From NCBI GenBank assembly GCA_965238305.1, contig CBDEHK010000001.1:3658001-3722000 (forward strand): a DNA stretch of 64,000 nucleotides, written 5' to 3'. Each line of letters begins with the position of its first letter. Position 1 is the first letter of the stretch. Made by a program: the position numbers and the translations under genes. Positions 53,898-62,504 of the stretch are shown piece by piece. The stretch is from CBDCGJ01 sp965238305 (GTDB lineage: Bacteria; Pseudomonadota; Alphaproteobacteria; GCA-2731375). Below the pieces are notes generated by a model. It was given only the letters and a program-made list of their open reading frames with translations, was not told the origin of the DNA and did not search any database.

Positions 53898-55016
53898 ATG
53901 AACGAACATATCACTGTAGATCCAGCCTACAACACTGTTTCGGCTGACGATTTCCGGGCCATGATCGAAGTAGATCGTTATAGTAACCGAAGCGATGCCT
54001 TCAACAAGATTATCTCCCAAACCCATGATCATTTCTGGGATCCCATGGATGACAGTTATGTCGATTTTTCGATGCCGTTCGATATCGAAAATGAATATTT
54101 GATGCCGCCGGAACGGGTGCATGAACTCAATTCAGCCGTCACCGATGTACTGGACGAAGGCCAACAAATTAGGTTGTGCAATGAAAGCATGCGTTGGCAG
54201 CTTTCCAATATCCTGCATGGTGAACAAGGGGCGTTGTCACTTAGCGCAAATCTTTGCCACATCCTAAAAGATCCAGGCGCGCAGGAATATGCCAGCAACC
54301 AAGCCCGCGAAGAAGCTCGTCATGTCACTGCTTTTGCTCGCTACATCGAAGCGCGTTGGCCGGGCCAAGGGCCATATCAAGTTGGCGAAGTGCTAGGTAA
54401 TTTGCTGAATGAACTGGTAATGACGCCAGTTGTTTACCGAAAGATTGTCGGCATGCAGATGCTGCTTGAAGGATTAGCCATGGGCGCCTTCGCGAATTTG
54501 CATTCTCATAGCAATGATAAATTACTGAAACGGCTAACCCAGCTGGTGATGACGGACGAGGCTTTTCATCACAAATTTGGTAAGATTTGGGCCGACAAAA
54601 CCATCAAGAACCTAAGTGAGACAGAGCAGCATGCGATCGAAGATTGGGCCGCGGAATGTTTCGAGATGTTGTTGTTCAATCTGGTGAATATTCGCCAGAA
54701 ACGCACGATTTACGCAAGTGTCGGATTAGATTGGGAGTGGGTCCGCGATGCCGTCCGTGAAAATTACGGTGCCAACGAGCGCAAAGACGATTTGAAAAGC
54801 GGTACCAATGTTTTCCGTGTTTTGACAAAAACCCTGCTGCAGGCAGGTATCATTACCGACCGCACGCGCCACGTATATGGCGCCTGGGTCGATATGAAGG
54901 AACTTGATGACGAAGGCGAATATGTCGTTGGTGACGCTATTGCAGCTGAGGGAATAGATATCCTGCGCGACATCAATCGCGGCCGCAAAGTCATCGGTCA
55001 GAAGTTAACCGCGTAA
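53898..55016 (+). CDS. ferritin-like diiron protein, putative oxygenase
   Basis: 372 residues from the ATG at 53898. Six diiron ligands fall in the classical pattern: E109 (HGEQG), E139/H142 (EEARH), E191 (LLEGLAMGAF) and E221/H224 (DEAFHH). This fits a four-helix-bundle carboxylate-bridged diiron site, as in acyl-ACP desaturase-like or AurF-like N-oxygenases. The substrate is unknown; a nearby enoyl-CoA hydratase and a palindromic operator suggest acyl metabolism. A strong terminator follows. Confidence 0.78.
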   Translation: MNEHITVDPAYNTVSADDFRAMIEVDRYSNRSDAFNKIISQTHDHFWDPMDDSYVDFSMPFDIENEYLMPPERVHELNSAVTDVLDEGQQIRLCNESMRWQLSNILHGEQGALSLSANLCHILKDPGAQEYASNQAREEARHVTAFARYIEARWPGQGPYQVGEVLGNLLNELVMTPVVYRKIVGMQMLLEGLAMGAFANLHSHSNDKLLKRLTQLVMTDEAFHHKFGKIWADKTIKNLSETEQHAIEDWAAECFEMLLFNLVNIRQKRTIYASVGLDWEWVRDAVRENYGANERKDDLKSGTNVFRVLTKTLLQAGIITDRTRHVYGAWVDMKELDDEGEYVVGDAIAAEGIDILRDINRGRKVIGQKLTA

Positions 55017-55040
55017 GCCGTCAGGCTTGCTTACAAACTT

Positions 55041-55071
55041 AGGCGGTCTTTTTTTGACCGTCTTTTTTTTT
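55041..55071 (+). terminator. Rho-independent terminator after the diiron gene
   Basis: An 8-base stem (AGGCGGTC/GACCGTCT, one G-U pair) with a T-rich loop is followed by nine T residues. Confidence 0.85.
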
Positions 55072-55181
55072 GTTTATACGCAGGTTTAATTACACTTAAC
55101 CGATCACGAGGAATTAGACTTACCTAAGCATGCCATTTACCATGCAATCATAAACAGCGCTGATAAATGGGATAATTGAAT

Positions 55182-55967
55182 ATGAGTAATAGTTCGCAAG
55201 TTACGTTGGACGTTGATAATCATGTTGCGTTGATATCAATGAACCGTCCGCCAGTTAACGCACTGACGCGTCAACTAATTGTCGATGTTATTGAAGCATT
55301 GCGCGAGGCCGGTGATAACGAAGATATTCGCGCCGTTATATTGACCAGTGCTGTTGACAAAGTGTTCTGCGCCGGCCTCGACCTGGAGGTCGTTTCAGGC
55401 GGTGACGGATTGGTCATGCGTGGTTTCCTCGAAAAATTATATATAGAGCTCTATGATGTTCAATATCGTCTCGGCAAACCCTCCATTGCGGCGGTAGGCG
55501 GCGCGGCGCGTGCCGGCGGCATGACCCTTGCTGTATCCTGTGACATGATCATCGCCGCTGATGAGGCAAGTTTCGGGTATCCGGAAATTGATGTTGGTAT
55601 TGTTCCCGCCTTGCATTTTGTCCACCTACCGCGGCAGGTTGGGCGCAACAAAGCTTTCGAGTTGCTATTTTCTGGTGAAGCCTTTTCTGCTCAGAAGGCA
55701 TATGACTTGGGGATTGTGAACCACGTAGTGCCAAAGAACCAGGTGCTTACAAAAGCCCGTGAGCTGGCCTTGATGTTTGCAAACAAATCGCCCTTGGTCA
55801 TGCGCCTAGGTCGAGGCGCCTGGATGCGAGCCAATGATTTGGATTATCGTCGAAATATTGAAAACATGGCGGATCATTTGTGCAACGTTATTGAAACTGA
55901 AGAAAGTCAAGAAGGCTTGAAAGCATTTCTCGAAAAACGGCCGCCGCACTGGCAAGCAGATATCTGA
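55182..55967 (+). CDS. enoyl-CoA hydratase/isomerase family protein
   Basis: 261 residues from the ATG at 55182; a TTG two codons upstream is possible. Crotonase-fold landmarks are MNRPPVNALT, FCAGLDLEV (oxyanion strand), AVGGAARAGGMTLAVSCDMIIA and FGYPEIDVGIVPA. The usual paired catalytic Glu residues are only partly matched: E is present in FGYPEIDVG, while the first position is Ala/Arg. It may be an isomerase or hydrolase rather than a hydratase. Just after the diiron gene and its terminator. Confidence 0.87.
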   Translation: MSNSSQVTLDVDNHVALISMNRPPVNALTRQLIVDVIEALREAGDNEDIRAVILTSAVDKVFCAGLDLEVVSGGDGLVMRGFLEKLYIELYDVQYRLGKPSIAAVGGAARAGGMTLAVSCDMIIAADEASFGYPEIDVGIVPALHFVHLPRQVGRNKAFELLFSGEAFSAQKAYDLGIVNHVVPKNQVLTKARELALMFANKSPLVMRLGRGAWMRANDLDYRRNIENMADHLCNVIETEESQEGLKAFLEKRPPHWQADI

Positions 55968-55985
55968 AGCCGGGATATATTGGTT

Positions 55986-56489
55986 ATGGATCTCATTGAA
56001 CCTCTTGATGCAAATTCCGATATCCTTGACACCTGCCTGCCGTTAATCGCCGACATCCATCGATATTGGGATAACAAACGAAACGGCAAAGCCATGCCGC
56101 GACGGTGTGACATTGATCCCATCGATTTTCCAAAAAATCTGCCCGGCATCTTGCTGATCGATATCGTTGAAAGCGCTTTCAGTCCGCGTGGGGTCTTCCG
56201 GTATCGTGTCGTCGGAACGAGAGAAGTCGACAACAGAAAACATAACCCGACCGGAAAGTTTGTGGAGGATGGTTATTTTTTTCACAACCTGGAAGGGGCG
56301 TTCCGATCTTATTTATCTGTCCAACTGCAAAAACGTCCCATTTATGAGATGTTTTCGTTCTTATCCGAAGAAGGTCTGCCAATCGAAGAGCAATCGATCA
56401 TGCTGCCGCTTTCGGAAGATGACGAGCATGTTTCACAAATCCTGGTCTATTCTGAAAGTTGTCTCGTCGCCGAAGATGATCGCCCGTGA
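55986..56489 (+). CDS. PAS_5 (PF07310) domain protein
   Basis: 167 residues. RRCDIDPIDFPKNLPGILLIDIV and FRYRVVGTREVD match the alphaproteobacterial PAS_5 family, small single-domain PAS proteins of unknown signal. There is no output domain, so it may pair with other proteins. It follows the enoyl-CoA hydratase gene by 18 bases and ends 3 bases from the convergent DUF2000 gene. Confidence 0.83.
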   Translation: MDLIEPLDANSDILDTCLPLIADIHRYWDNKRNGKAMPRRCDIDPIDFPKNLPGILLIDIVESAFSPRGVFRYRVVGTREVDNRKHNPTGKFVEDGYFFHNLEGAFRSYLSVQLQKRPIYEMFSFLSEEGLPIEEQSIMLPLSEDDEHVSQILVYSESCLVAEDDRP

Positions 56490-56492
56490 AGT

Positions 56493-56903
56493 TTAGGGGT
56501 GAAGACGGGCGCCTTTGGTGATTTTATCGACAACTTTGCGGTTCGACCGCATGGCCAAACCGACAAAATTTAGATCCGCGGCAGGAACCTGCCTCACAGC
56601 CGCCCGGTTGGCTTGGTCAAAACCGGTTTCGAACATTTCTTCAACATAGATTGCTAGATCGACGTTCCGCGTCTGCGCTCGCTCATATATTTTTCTTAAT
56701 CCGTTGCTATCGGTGGCTAAAATGATCATCGGCTGGACGGATAAGGGAAGATAGGGGTTGCCATCGCTGTCTTCATAATTTTCACCGATAAGGTCTTGAT
56801 CCGCACCGACAATCCTGCTCGTCAAAAATGCCGTGACATTAAGTTTTTGCCAGGTCTCCAGATCGTCACGGACAACAATGGCTATTTTTGTCTCAAACTG
56901 CAT
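56493..56903 (-). CDS. DUF2000 family protein
   Basis: 136 residues matching DUF2000, which has a peptidyl-tRNA-hydrolase-2-like fold: KIAIVVRDDLETWQKLNVTAFLTS at the start and LAIYVEEMF in the middle. No function is established. It follows the beta-lactamase-family gene by 2 bases, so the two are probably co-transcribed. Confidence 0.83.
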   Translation of the reverse strand: MQFETKIAIVVRDDLETWQKLNVTAFLTSRIVGADQDLIGENYEDSDGNPYLPLSVQPMIILATDSNGLRKIYERAQTRNVDLAIYVEEMFETGFDQANRAAVRQVPAADLNFVGLAMRSNRKVVDKITKGARLHP

Positions 56904-56905
56904 AT

Positions 56906-58075
56906 CTATGTAATTGCCTTATAGGCGGCATCAATCAAACTTTGCCCTCTGGGATTAAGTAATAAGCCCGGACCCATGCGGTTCATAGTGTAGCCGAAAC
57001 TCATCCTGGTCGCCGGATCGGCATATCCAATACTGCCGCCGGCCCCGACATGTCCGAAGGCATCCTTCCCCAAAATAGCACTTTCCAAGCCAAGGGCGCG
57101 ATTATCCATCGACTTCATGAAGCCGAGGGCAAATTTGGTTGGGATCAATAAGGTGGCGTCTTCATGTGTCGCCATCGACGTTCGCCCCATGCGCTCGACA
57201 GTTGATTTCGATACCAATTTGCCGCCATCATTAGCAAGCGGAGCATACATTCCAGCTAACCCGCGCGCGTTCGTAAATCCGTTGGCTGCGCCGATTTCTG
57301 CTGCACGCTCGGCTCGACTAGAAAATCCACCAGCGAGTTGGGCACCTGCATCACGCAAAAATAAGCTAGCAATTGAGCCCTTTTGATTAAGCACTGCGTC
57401 CAAAAATGGCGTCAGCGGGGCACCGGACGGATGGCGATAAGATTGCATTGTTGCAACACGCGGATCAATCTCTGTCGGCAACCCGATCCAAAAATCAATC
57501 CCCAGTGGCTGTGCGACCTCGCTCTGGAAAAATGTGCCGAGCGACTTTCCTGACAATCGACGGACCAATTCACCGACAGTCCACCCAAATGTCAGGCCAT
57601 GGTAGCCATTGCGCGTGCCCGGTTTCCAGAACGCTTCTTCCGCGGCCAACCGATCGACCATATAGTCCCAATCCAAGATACCCCCCGGTTTCATTGGCTC
57701 CCGCACTGCCGGAACACCGACAGAATGGTCTAACATCATCGCAACTGTGGCATCTTCTTTGCCGTTACAGTCGAATTCCGGCCAAATCTCCCGAACTGGC
57801 GTTTCCGGCGTCATTTCGCCACGATCAATCAAAATATGCGCACAAAGCGCTGTCGCACCTTTGGTCGATGAATAGACAACCGAAACTGTGTCTTCTTCCC
57901 AAGGCGCGCCGTCCGGAGATTTTGCACCACCCCATAGATCGACAACTTTTTCACCCTCAATGGTGATCGCGACGGAGGCGCCGCGTTCATTACGTGATTC
58001 GAAATTTGCGGCAAATTCCTCTGCAACAGCGGCGAACTTGTCGTCACAATATCCCTGTACCTGCCTGTTAGCCAT
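56906..58075 (-). CDS. serine beta-lactamase-family esterase/hydrolase
   Basis: 389 residues from the ATG at 58075, overlapping the upstream M20 gene by 8 bases. The SxxK motif is SSTK in VVYSSTKGATAL, with the YxN-like and late HVGAGGSIGYADP (HxG) segments of EstB-type esterases. There is no signal peptide, so it is a cytoplasmic esterase or amide hydrolase rather than a penicillinase. It forms an operon with the M20 and DUF2000 genes. Confidence 0.88.
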   Translation of the reverse strand: MANRQVQGYCDDKFAAVAEEFAANFESRNERGASVAITIEGEKVVDLWGGAKSPDGAPWEEDTVSVVYSSTKGATALCAHILIDRGEMTPETPVREIWPEFDCNGKEDATVAMMLDHSVGVPAVREPMKPGGILDWDYMVDRLAAEEAFWKPGTRNGYHGLTFGWTVGELVRRLSGKSLGTFFQSEVAQPLGIDFWIGLPTEIDPRVATMQSYRHPSGAPLTPFLDAVLNQKGSIASLFLRDAGAQLAGGFSSRAERAAEIGAANGFTNARGLAGMYAPLANDGGKLVSKSTVERMGRTSMATHEDATLLIPTKFALGFMKSMDNRALGLESAILGKDAFGHVGAGGSIGYADPATRMSFGYTMNRMGPGLLLNPRGQSLIDAAYKAIT

Positions 58076-59273
58076 TAGCTGTGAGATAGTCGTAGGCAAT
58101 GGACGCATGCACGGCTACACCAACGGCCATGGCGTCTTCGTTCAACATCATCCGGTTCGAATGGCAGGAGTGCGCCGATGTAGGCTCAACCCCTACCGGA
58201 GCGGTACCAATAAAAGCAAAAGCACCTTTGTAGCGTTGCAGCAAATATGAAAAATCCTCCGCCCCCATCACTGGTGCGGTCATTTCCTGGTAACCATCTT
58301 CGCCCAACAAATCGACAACCGATTTTTCCACAAAATTTACAAAATCAGCATCATTGATCGTTGTTGGATAACCTTGTCTTAGTGTGACTTCAGCTTTCAT
58401 GCCATAGGCGGCGGCTGTTTGCTCCGCCAGCAGGGTAATCCCCTCATGCGCCCTGCCGCGTGACACCGGCGAAAATGAACGAAGTGTCGCATCAATCTCT
58501 GCTGTTTCCGGTATGACATTATTGACCGTCCCGGCTTGAATGCGTCCAACAGTCAGGACAACGGGATCAAAGACGTTGATTTTTCGGGTGACGAACGTTT
58601 GCATACCCTGGACAAGCTGACAGGCCACCGGAACAGGATCGTTGGCATCATGGGGTCGCGAACCATGACCACCCTGCCCGATCAGTTTAATGAAGAAGGT
58701 GTCGGCGGCAGCAAGCATAGGACCTGGTCGGGCCATGATCACGCCAGACTGCCGATTTGGCATTACATGCAAACCAAAAACTGCGTCCGGGTCCCGACCT
58801 TTTTCGATGACGCCTTCGTCGAGCATGATCTTGGCGCCACGATAACCTTCCTCTCCCGGTTGGAACATGAACTTGACGGCGCCGGGCAATTTGTCACGAT
58901 GGCGATCCAGCAGTTTTACCGCACCGACCAGCATCGCAGTATGCGCGTCATGACCACAAGCATGCATGCGCCCGTCAAATTCCGACGCGAAATCGAGGCC
59001 GGTATCTTCCGGCATCGGCAGCGCGTCCATATCACCGCGAAGTAATACTGTCGGGCCATTTTTGTCAGCGTTCATCGTTGCGACGATACCGCTGGTCTGC
59101 TCACTAAAAACATAGTCGAGATCGATGCCGGTCAGCGCGTCCATCACCTTCTGCTTGGTGAGCGGTAGATCGTTGCCGAGCTCTGGTTGCTGATGAATGG
59201 CCCGACGCACCGAAATAACGTCCGGCAAAATATCTTTGGCGCCGGACATTAGCGTTTCCTTGAAAGAACTCAT
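58068..59273 (-). CDS. M20-family amidohydrolase (hippurate hydrolase-like), copy 2
   Basis: 401 residues. Metal ligands fall in HACGHDAH (C106, H108) and QPGEEG (E141, E142) with later GAEDFSYLL, as in IAA-amino acid/hippurate hydrolases. It cleaves an amide or N-acyl bond using one or two metals. It is very similar in length and motifs to the gene at 59295-60497, 21 bases upstream; they look like a tandem duplication. Confidence 0.92.
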   Translation of the reverse strand: MSSFKETLMSGAKDILPDVISVRRAIHQQPELGNDLPLTKQKVMDALTGIDLDYVFSEQTSGIVATMNADKNGPTVLLRGDMDALPMPEDTGLDFASEFDGRMHACGHDAHTAMLVGAVKLLDRHRDKLPGAVKFMFQPGEEGYRGAKIMLDEGVIEKGRDPDAVFGLHVMPNRQSGVIMARPGPMLAAADTFFIKLIGQGGHGSRPHDANDPVPVACQLVQGMQTFVTRKINVFDPVVLTVGRIQAGTVNNVIPETAEIDATLRSFSPVSRGRAHEGITLLAEQTAAAYGMKAEVTLRQGYPTTINDADFVNFVEKSVVDLLGEDGYQEMTAPVMGAEDFSYLLQRYKGAFAFIGTAPVGVEPTSAHSCHSNRMMLNEDAMAVGVAVHASIAYDYLTANG

Positions 59274-59294
59274 GTGTGTTCCTCTATTTGTTGC

Positions 59295-60497
59295 TTAATG
59301 TTGTTGTAAAAACCGCATGGCGACGGCGGCATGAGTAGCCACACCCATTGCCATCGCATTTTCATTCAAGATCATACGATTGGAATGACATGACGGCCCA
59401 CTGTTCGGATCAATATCATCCGGTGCGACACCCAAAAAAGCCATCGCGCCTGGCATGCGGTGCAAAACATAAGAAAAATCTTCCGCCCCCATCGCCGGTT
59501 CCGACATTTCCGCAAAATACTCGGGACCAAATTCCGCTATAACAGCTTTACGTAGGAAATCGTGAAATCCTTCGTCATTGACGGTCGGCGGATAGCCTAG
59601 ATGCAGGTCAAAATCGATCCGCATCCCGTGTCCCGCGGCAATCGCATCAACGAGTTGCTTGAGGCCGGTGTTTAATCTTTTCCGCACTTCAGAGGAAAAA
59701 CTTCGGATGGTGACATCCATCTTGGCGATTTCCGGGATAATGTTACTCGCCGTGCCTGCCGCGATCTTACCGACAGTAATAACGGCAGGTTCAAACGGGC
59801 TGAACTTTCTCGTTACAAATGTCTGCATTGCCTGCACAATTTCGCAAGCCACTGGCACTGGGTCGTTGGCTTCGTGCGGCATGGATCCGTGCCCGCCCGT
59901 ACCCCAAAGTGTCAAGTAAAGCGTATCTGCCGCCGCCAATAGATTGCCCGGGCGACAAGAGATCGTGCCAGCCGGTAGATTTGGTGATATATGCATAGCA
60001 AATGCCGCATCCGGTTTGCCACCAACATCCAATAATCCTTCTTCAATCATCGGCTCGGCGCCACCTGGATCTTCTTCACCCGGTTGAAACATGAACTTTA
60101 CCTGGCCCGCAAAGTCTTCGCGATGGTTTGACAACAACTTGGCCGCCATCGCCAACATAGCTGTGTGGGAATCATGACCACAGGCATGCATCCTATTCTC
60201 TATTTTTGAAGCAAATTTCAGACCGGTATTTTCTGGCATCGGCAATGCGTCCATGTCACCACGCAATAATATAGTCGGGCCATCCGATTTCCCATGTAAT
60301 GTCGCAACTAAGCCACTGGTGCTACTGCTGTGGGAAATGTCGAGTTCCAAACCTTCAAGCGCCGCCATCACTGCTTTTTTAGTTTCCGGTAAATCGTTTC
60401 CGAGTTCCGGATGCATATGAATTTTCCGCCGCAACGCTACAGTTTCCGGCAATAGTTCCGTTGCTTCGGTTAATAAATTTGAATTTTCCTGTAACAT
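59295..60497 (-). CDS. M20-family amidohydrolase (hippurate hydrolase-like), copy 1
   Basis: 400 residues with HACGHDSH, QPGEED and GAEDFSYVLHRMPG. It shares the whole layout with the next gene (58068-59273) but differs in many residues, so the copies have probably diverged in substrate. It lies 7 bases after the glyoxalase II-like gene and is likely part of the same transcript. Confidence 0.92.
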   Translation of the reverse strand: MLQENSNLLTEATELLPETVALRRKIHMHPELGNDLPETKKAVMAALEGLELDISHSSSTSGLVATLHGKSDGPTILLRGDMDALPMPENTGLKFASKIENRMHACGHDSHTAMLAMAAKLLSNHREDFAGQVKFMFQPGEEDPGGAEPMIEEGLLDVGGKPDAAFAMHISPNLPAGTISCRPGNLLAAADTLYLTLWGTGGHGSMPHEANDPVPVACEIVQAMQTFVTRKFSPFEPAVITVGKIAAGTASNIIPEIAKMDVTIRSFSSEVRKRLNTGLKQLVDAIAAGHGMRIDFDLHLGYPPTVNDEGFHDFLRKAVIAEFGPEYFAEMSEPAMGAEDFSYVLHRMPGAMAFLGVAPDDIDPNSGPSCHSNRMILNENAMAMGVATHAAVAMRFLQQH

Positions 60498-60504
60498 TAT
60501 ATTA

Positions 60505-61296
60505 TTACCAACTATTTCTCAGTTCACGTAGTTTCAAAAATACCGTTTTCGGATCGACCTCGTCCGGCAAATCGGGGAATGTTTCGCGCAACTTCGAAAT
60601 CACGCTGGCGCTCCGTAGACGGAAAAATGTATTGACCTCACGCTCCAGCGCGAGAGTCGTCACAATAGCCTCATCGGGATCTTGATCGCCGATCTCATCC
60701 AGCAAGTTTTTCGCCCGTTCGTTATCCGGCTCCCGATCCAAAGTGAACTCCAGATTGTTCACAATATAGTCATGACCAGGATAGATCAGGGTGTTCTCCG
60801 GTAGTTGATTCAATTGTCGGACAAAGGTGTCGTAAAGTTCTTCCGGATGACCGCCATTGTGACAATTGCCGGCCCCGGCATTAAACATGGTATCGCCGCA
60901 GACCAGCGCCGGTTGGTCGGTTTTTGAGACCAGACAAACATGGCTCATGGTGTGACCGGGCGTGTCCAAAGCTTCTAACACAACGGTTTTACCAACATTG
61001 ATCACGTCGCCCGCTTCAAGGCCACGATCCATCCCCGAGATCTTGTCTTTGGCATTGGCATGGGCGAGCAATTTAGCACCTGTCGCTTCGATCACCGGGC
61101 GATTTCCGCCGGTATGGTCACCATGTTCATGGGTATTGAGAACTTGGGTAATTTGCCAACCGTTGGCCTTCGCGGTGCCCAGACATTTTTCATAATCGAG
61201 CGGGTCGATCGCCATCGCCTCCCCCGTCTCCGGACAGACGATAAGGTAATTGAAGTTTCGATAGGCGTTGCCGGTCCAAATTTGCTCAACGATCAT
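60505..61296 (-). CDS. metallo-beta-lactamase-fold hydrolase, glyoxalase II-like
   Basis: 263 residues from the ATG at 61296 (AGGAAGGA upstream). The metal motif THEHGDHTGG (about 55-64) and later TPGHTMSHVC, CGDTMFNAGAGNCHNGGHPEEL and YPGHDY give the two-metal site. The C-terminal helices fit hydroxyacylglutathione hydrolase. It would turn S-lactoyl-glutathione into lactate and glutathione. The nearby GST is divergent. Confidence 0.87.
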   Translation of the reverse strand: MIVEQIWTGNAYRNFNYLIVCPETGEAMAIDPLDYEKCLGTAKANGWQITQVLNTHEHGDHTGGNRPVIEATGAKLLAHANAKDKISGMDRGLEAGDVINVGKTVVLEALDTPGHTMSHVCLVSKTDQPALVCGDTMFNAGAGNCHNGGHPEELYDTFVRQLNQLPENTLIYPGHDYIVNNLEFTLDREPDNERAKNLLDEIGDQDPDEAIVTTLALEREVNTFFRLRSASVISKLRETFPDLPDEVDPKTVFLKLRELRNSW

Positions 61297-61455
61297 AAAT
61301 ATATTCCTTCCTTGTATGCGGAACAAACAACCTAATCCGTCCCTCTTCCGCTTGGCAAGTTTGTTAATCGCACGACAAATTCTCTGCACAGGCCACTGGC
61401 CATTCCGAGATCAAGACTGTATGTTCTCCGCGGTTTCCATGGTTAGAGAGTCATA

Positions 61456-62445
61456 ATGACAGAAAACTATCGCATTTTCGGGTCCGAACTATCCCCATTT
61501 TCGGTCAAGGTCCGCTCCTATTTCCGTTTCAAAGGCGTGCCGCACGAATGGATTGTCCGTAATCCGTCAAATATGGACGAGTTCAAAAAACATGCAAAGC
61601 TTCCCCTCATCCCACTGGTTATCACGCCGGAAGATAACGGGATGCAAGATTCGACACCAATCATGGAAAAACTGGACGCCTTGGCGCCGGAACCCTCGAC
61701 ACATCCTGATGACCCGGCATTGGCGTTTATTTCCGTGCTTTTAGAAGAATATGGCGATGAATGGGGCAACAAACCGATGTTCCATTACCGCTGGCATTAT
61801 GAAGCGGACCAGATTTCGACATCACGATTTATCGCGAAGACCTCAATGGGGGCGGCAAGTGACGACGAAATCGACAAGATTTCGGCGATGGTCCGTGAAC
61901 GCATGGTGCCGCGACTGAGCTTCGTTGGCTCCAATCCACAAACTCAAGCGCAGATCGAAGGCGCGTTTCATCGTTTGATTGGCACCTTGAACGAACATCT
62001 TGCGGATCGTCAGTATTTGATGGGCGGGCGCCCATGTTTTGGTGATTTTGGTGTCTGGGCACAGCTTTATGAAATGACCCTTGATCCAACCCCAAGCGCT
62101 ATCATCAAAACCGAAGCACCGAATGTTTGGGATTGGATTCAACGCATGTTGAACCCGAAAGTCGAAGGCGAATTTGAAACTTGGGAAAGTTTGAAGCTGG
62201 GCCTCATGCGCATCCTGGAAGACGAAGTCGGCGGCTTGTTCCTGCCTTGGAGCCGAGCCAACGCGAAAGCGCTTGAAGCTGGCGAAGATACCTTCACCGT
62301 TGAATTGGAAGGGAAATCGTTTAGCCAGGATACCCAAAAATATCACGCCCGCTCGCTCGGCGTTTTGCTTGCCAAATATCAAGGCATCAGTGACAAAGCT
62401 GCGCTTGATCCTATTTTGCAATCTACCGGTTGCTCGCTTGCGTAA
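61456..62445 (+). CDS. glutathione S-transferase family protein
   Basis: 329 residues: an N-terminal thioredoxin-fold domain (YRIFGSELSPFSVKVRSYFRFKGVPHEW) with a Ser at the usual catalytic position (SPFS) and a DSTPIMEKL glutathione-contact segment, then a helical C-terminal domain longer than usual. The extra 100 or so residues (after about 210) are of unknown role. It is followed by the fatty-acid gene at 62505. Confidence 0.85.
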   Translation: MTENYRIFGSELSPFSVKVRSYFRFKGVPHEWIVRNPSNMDEFKKHAKLPLIPLVITPEDNGMQDSTPIMEKLDALAPEPSTHPDDPALAFISVLLEEYGDEWGNKPMFHYRWHYEADQISTSRFIAKTSMGAASDDEIDKISAMVRERMVPRLSFVGSNPQTQAQIEGAFHRLIGTLNEHLADRQYLMGGRPCFGDFGVWAQLYEMTLDPTPSAIIKTEAPNVWDWIQRMLNPKVEGEFETWESLKLGLMRILEDEVGGLFLPWSRANAKALEAGEDTFTVELEGKSFSQDTQKYHARSLGVLLAKYQGISDKAALDPILQSTGCSLA

Positions 62446-62504
62446 ATAGTTTTCTCCGGCATTCGTCCGGATATTTGTTTTATTTTCAGAAAGGAAGAAG
62501 ATTA

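Noticed and set aside
62455..62483. Possible terminator between the GST and FadJ-like genes (TCCGG-CATTCGT-CCGGA followed by a T-rich stretch)
   Set aside because: The stem is only five bases and the T tract is broken; not supported as a terminator.
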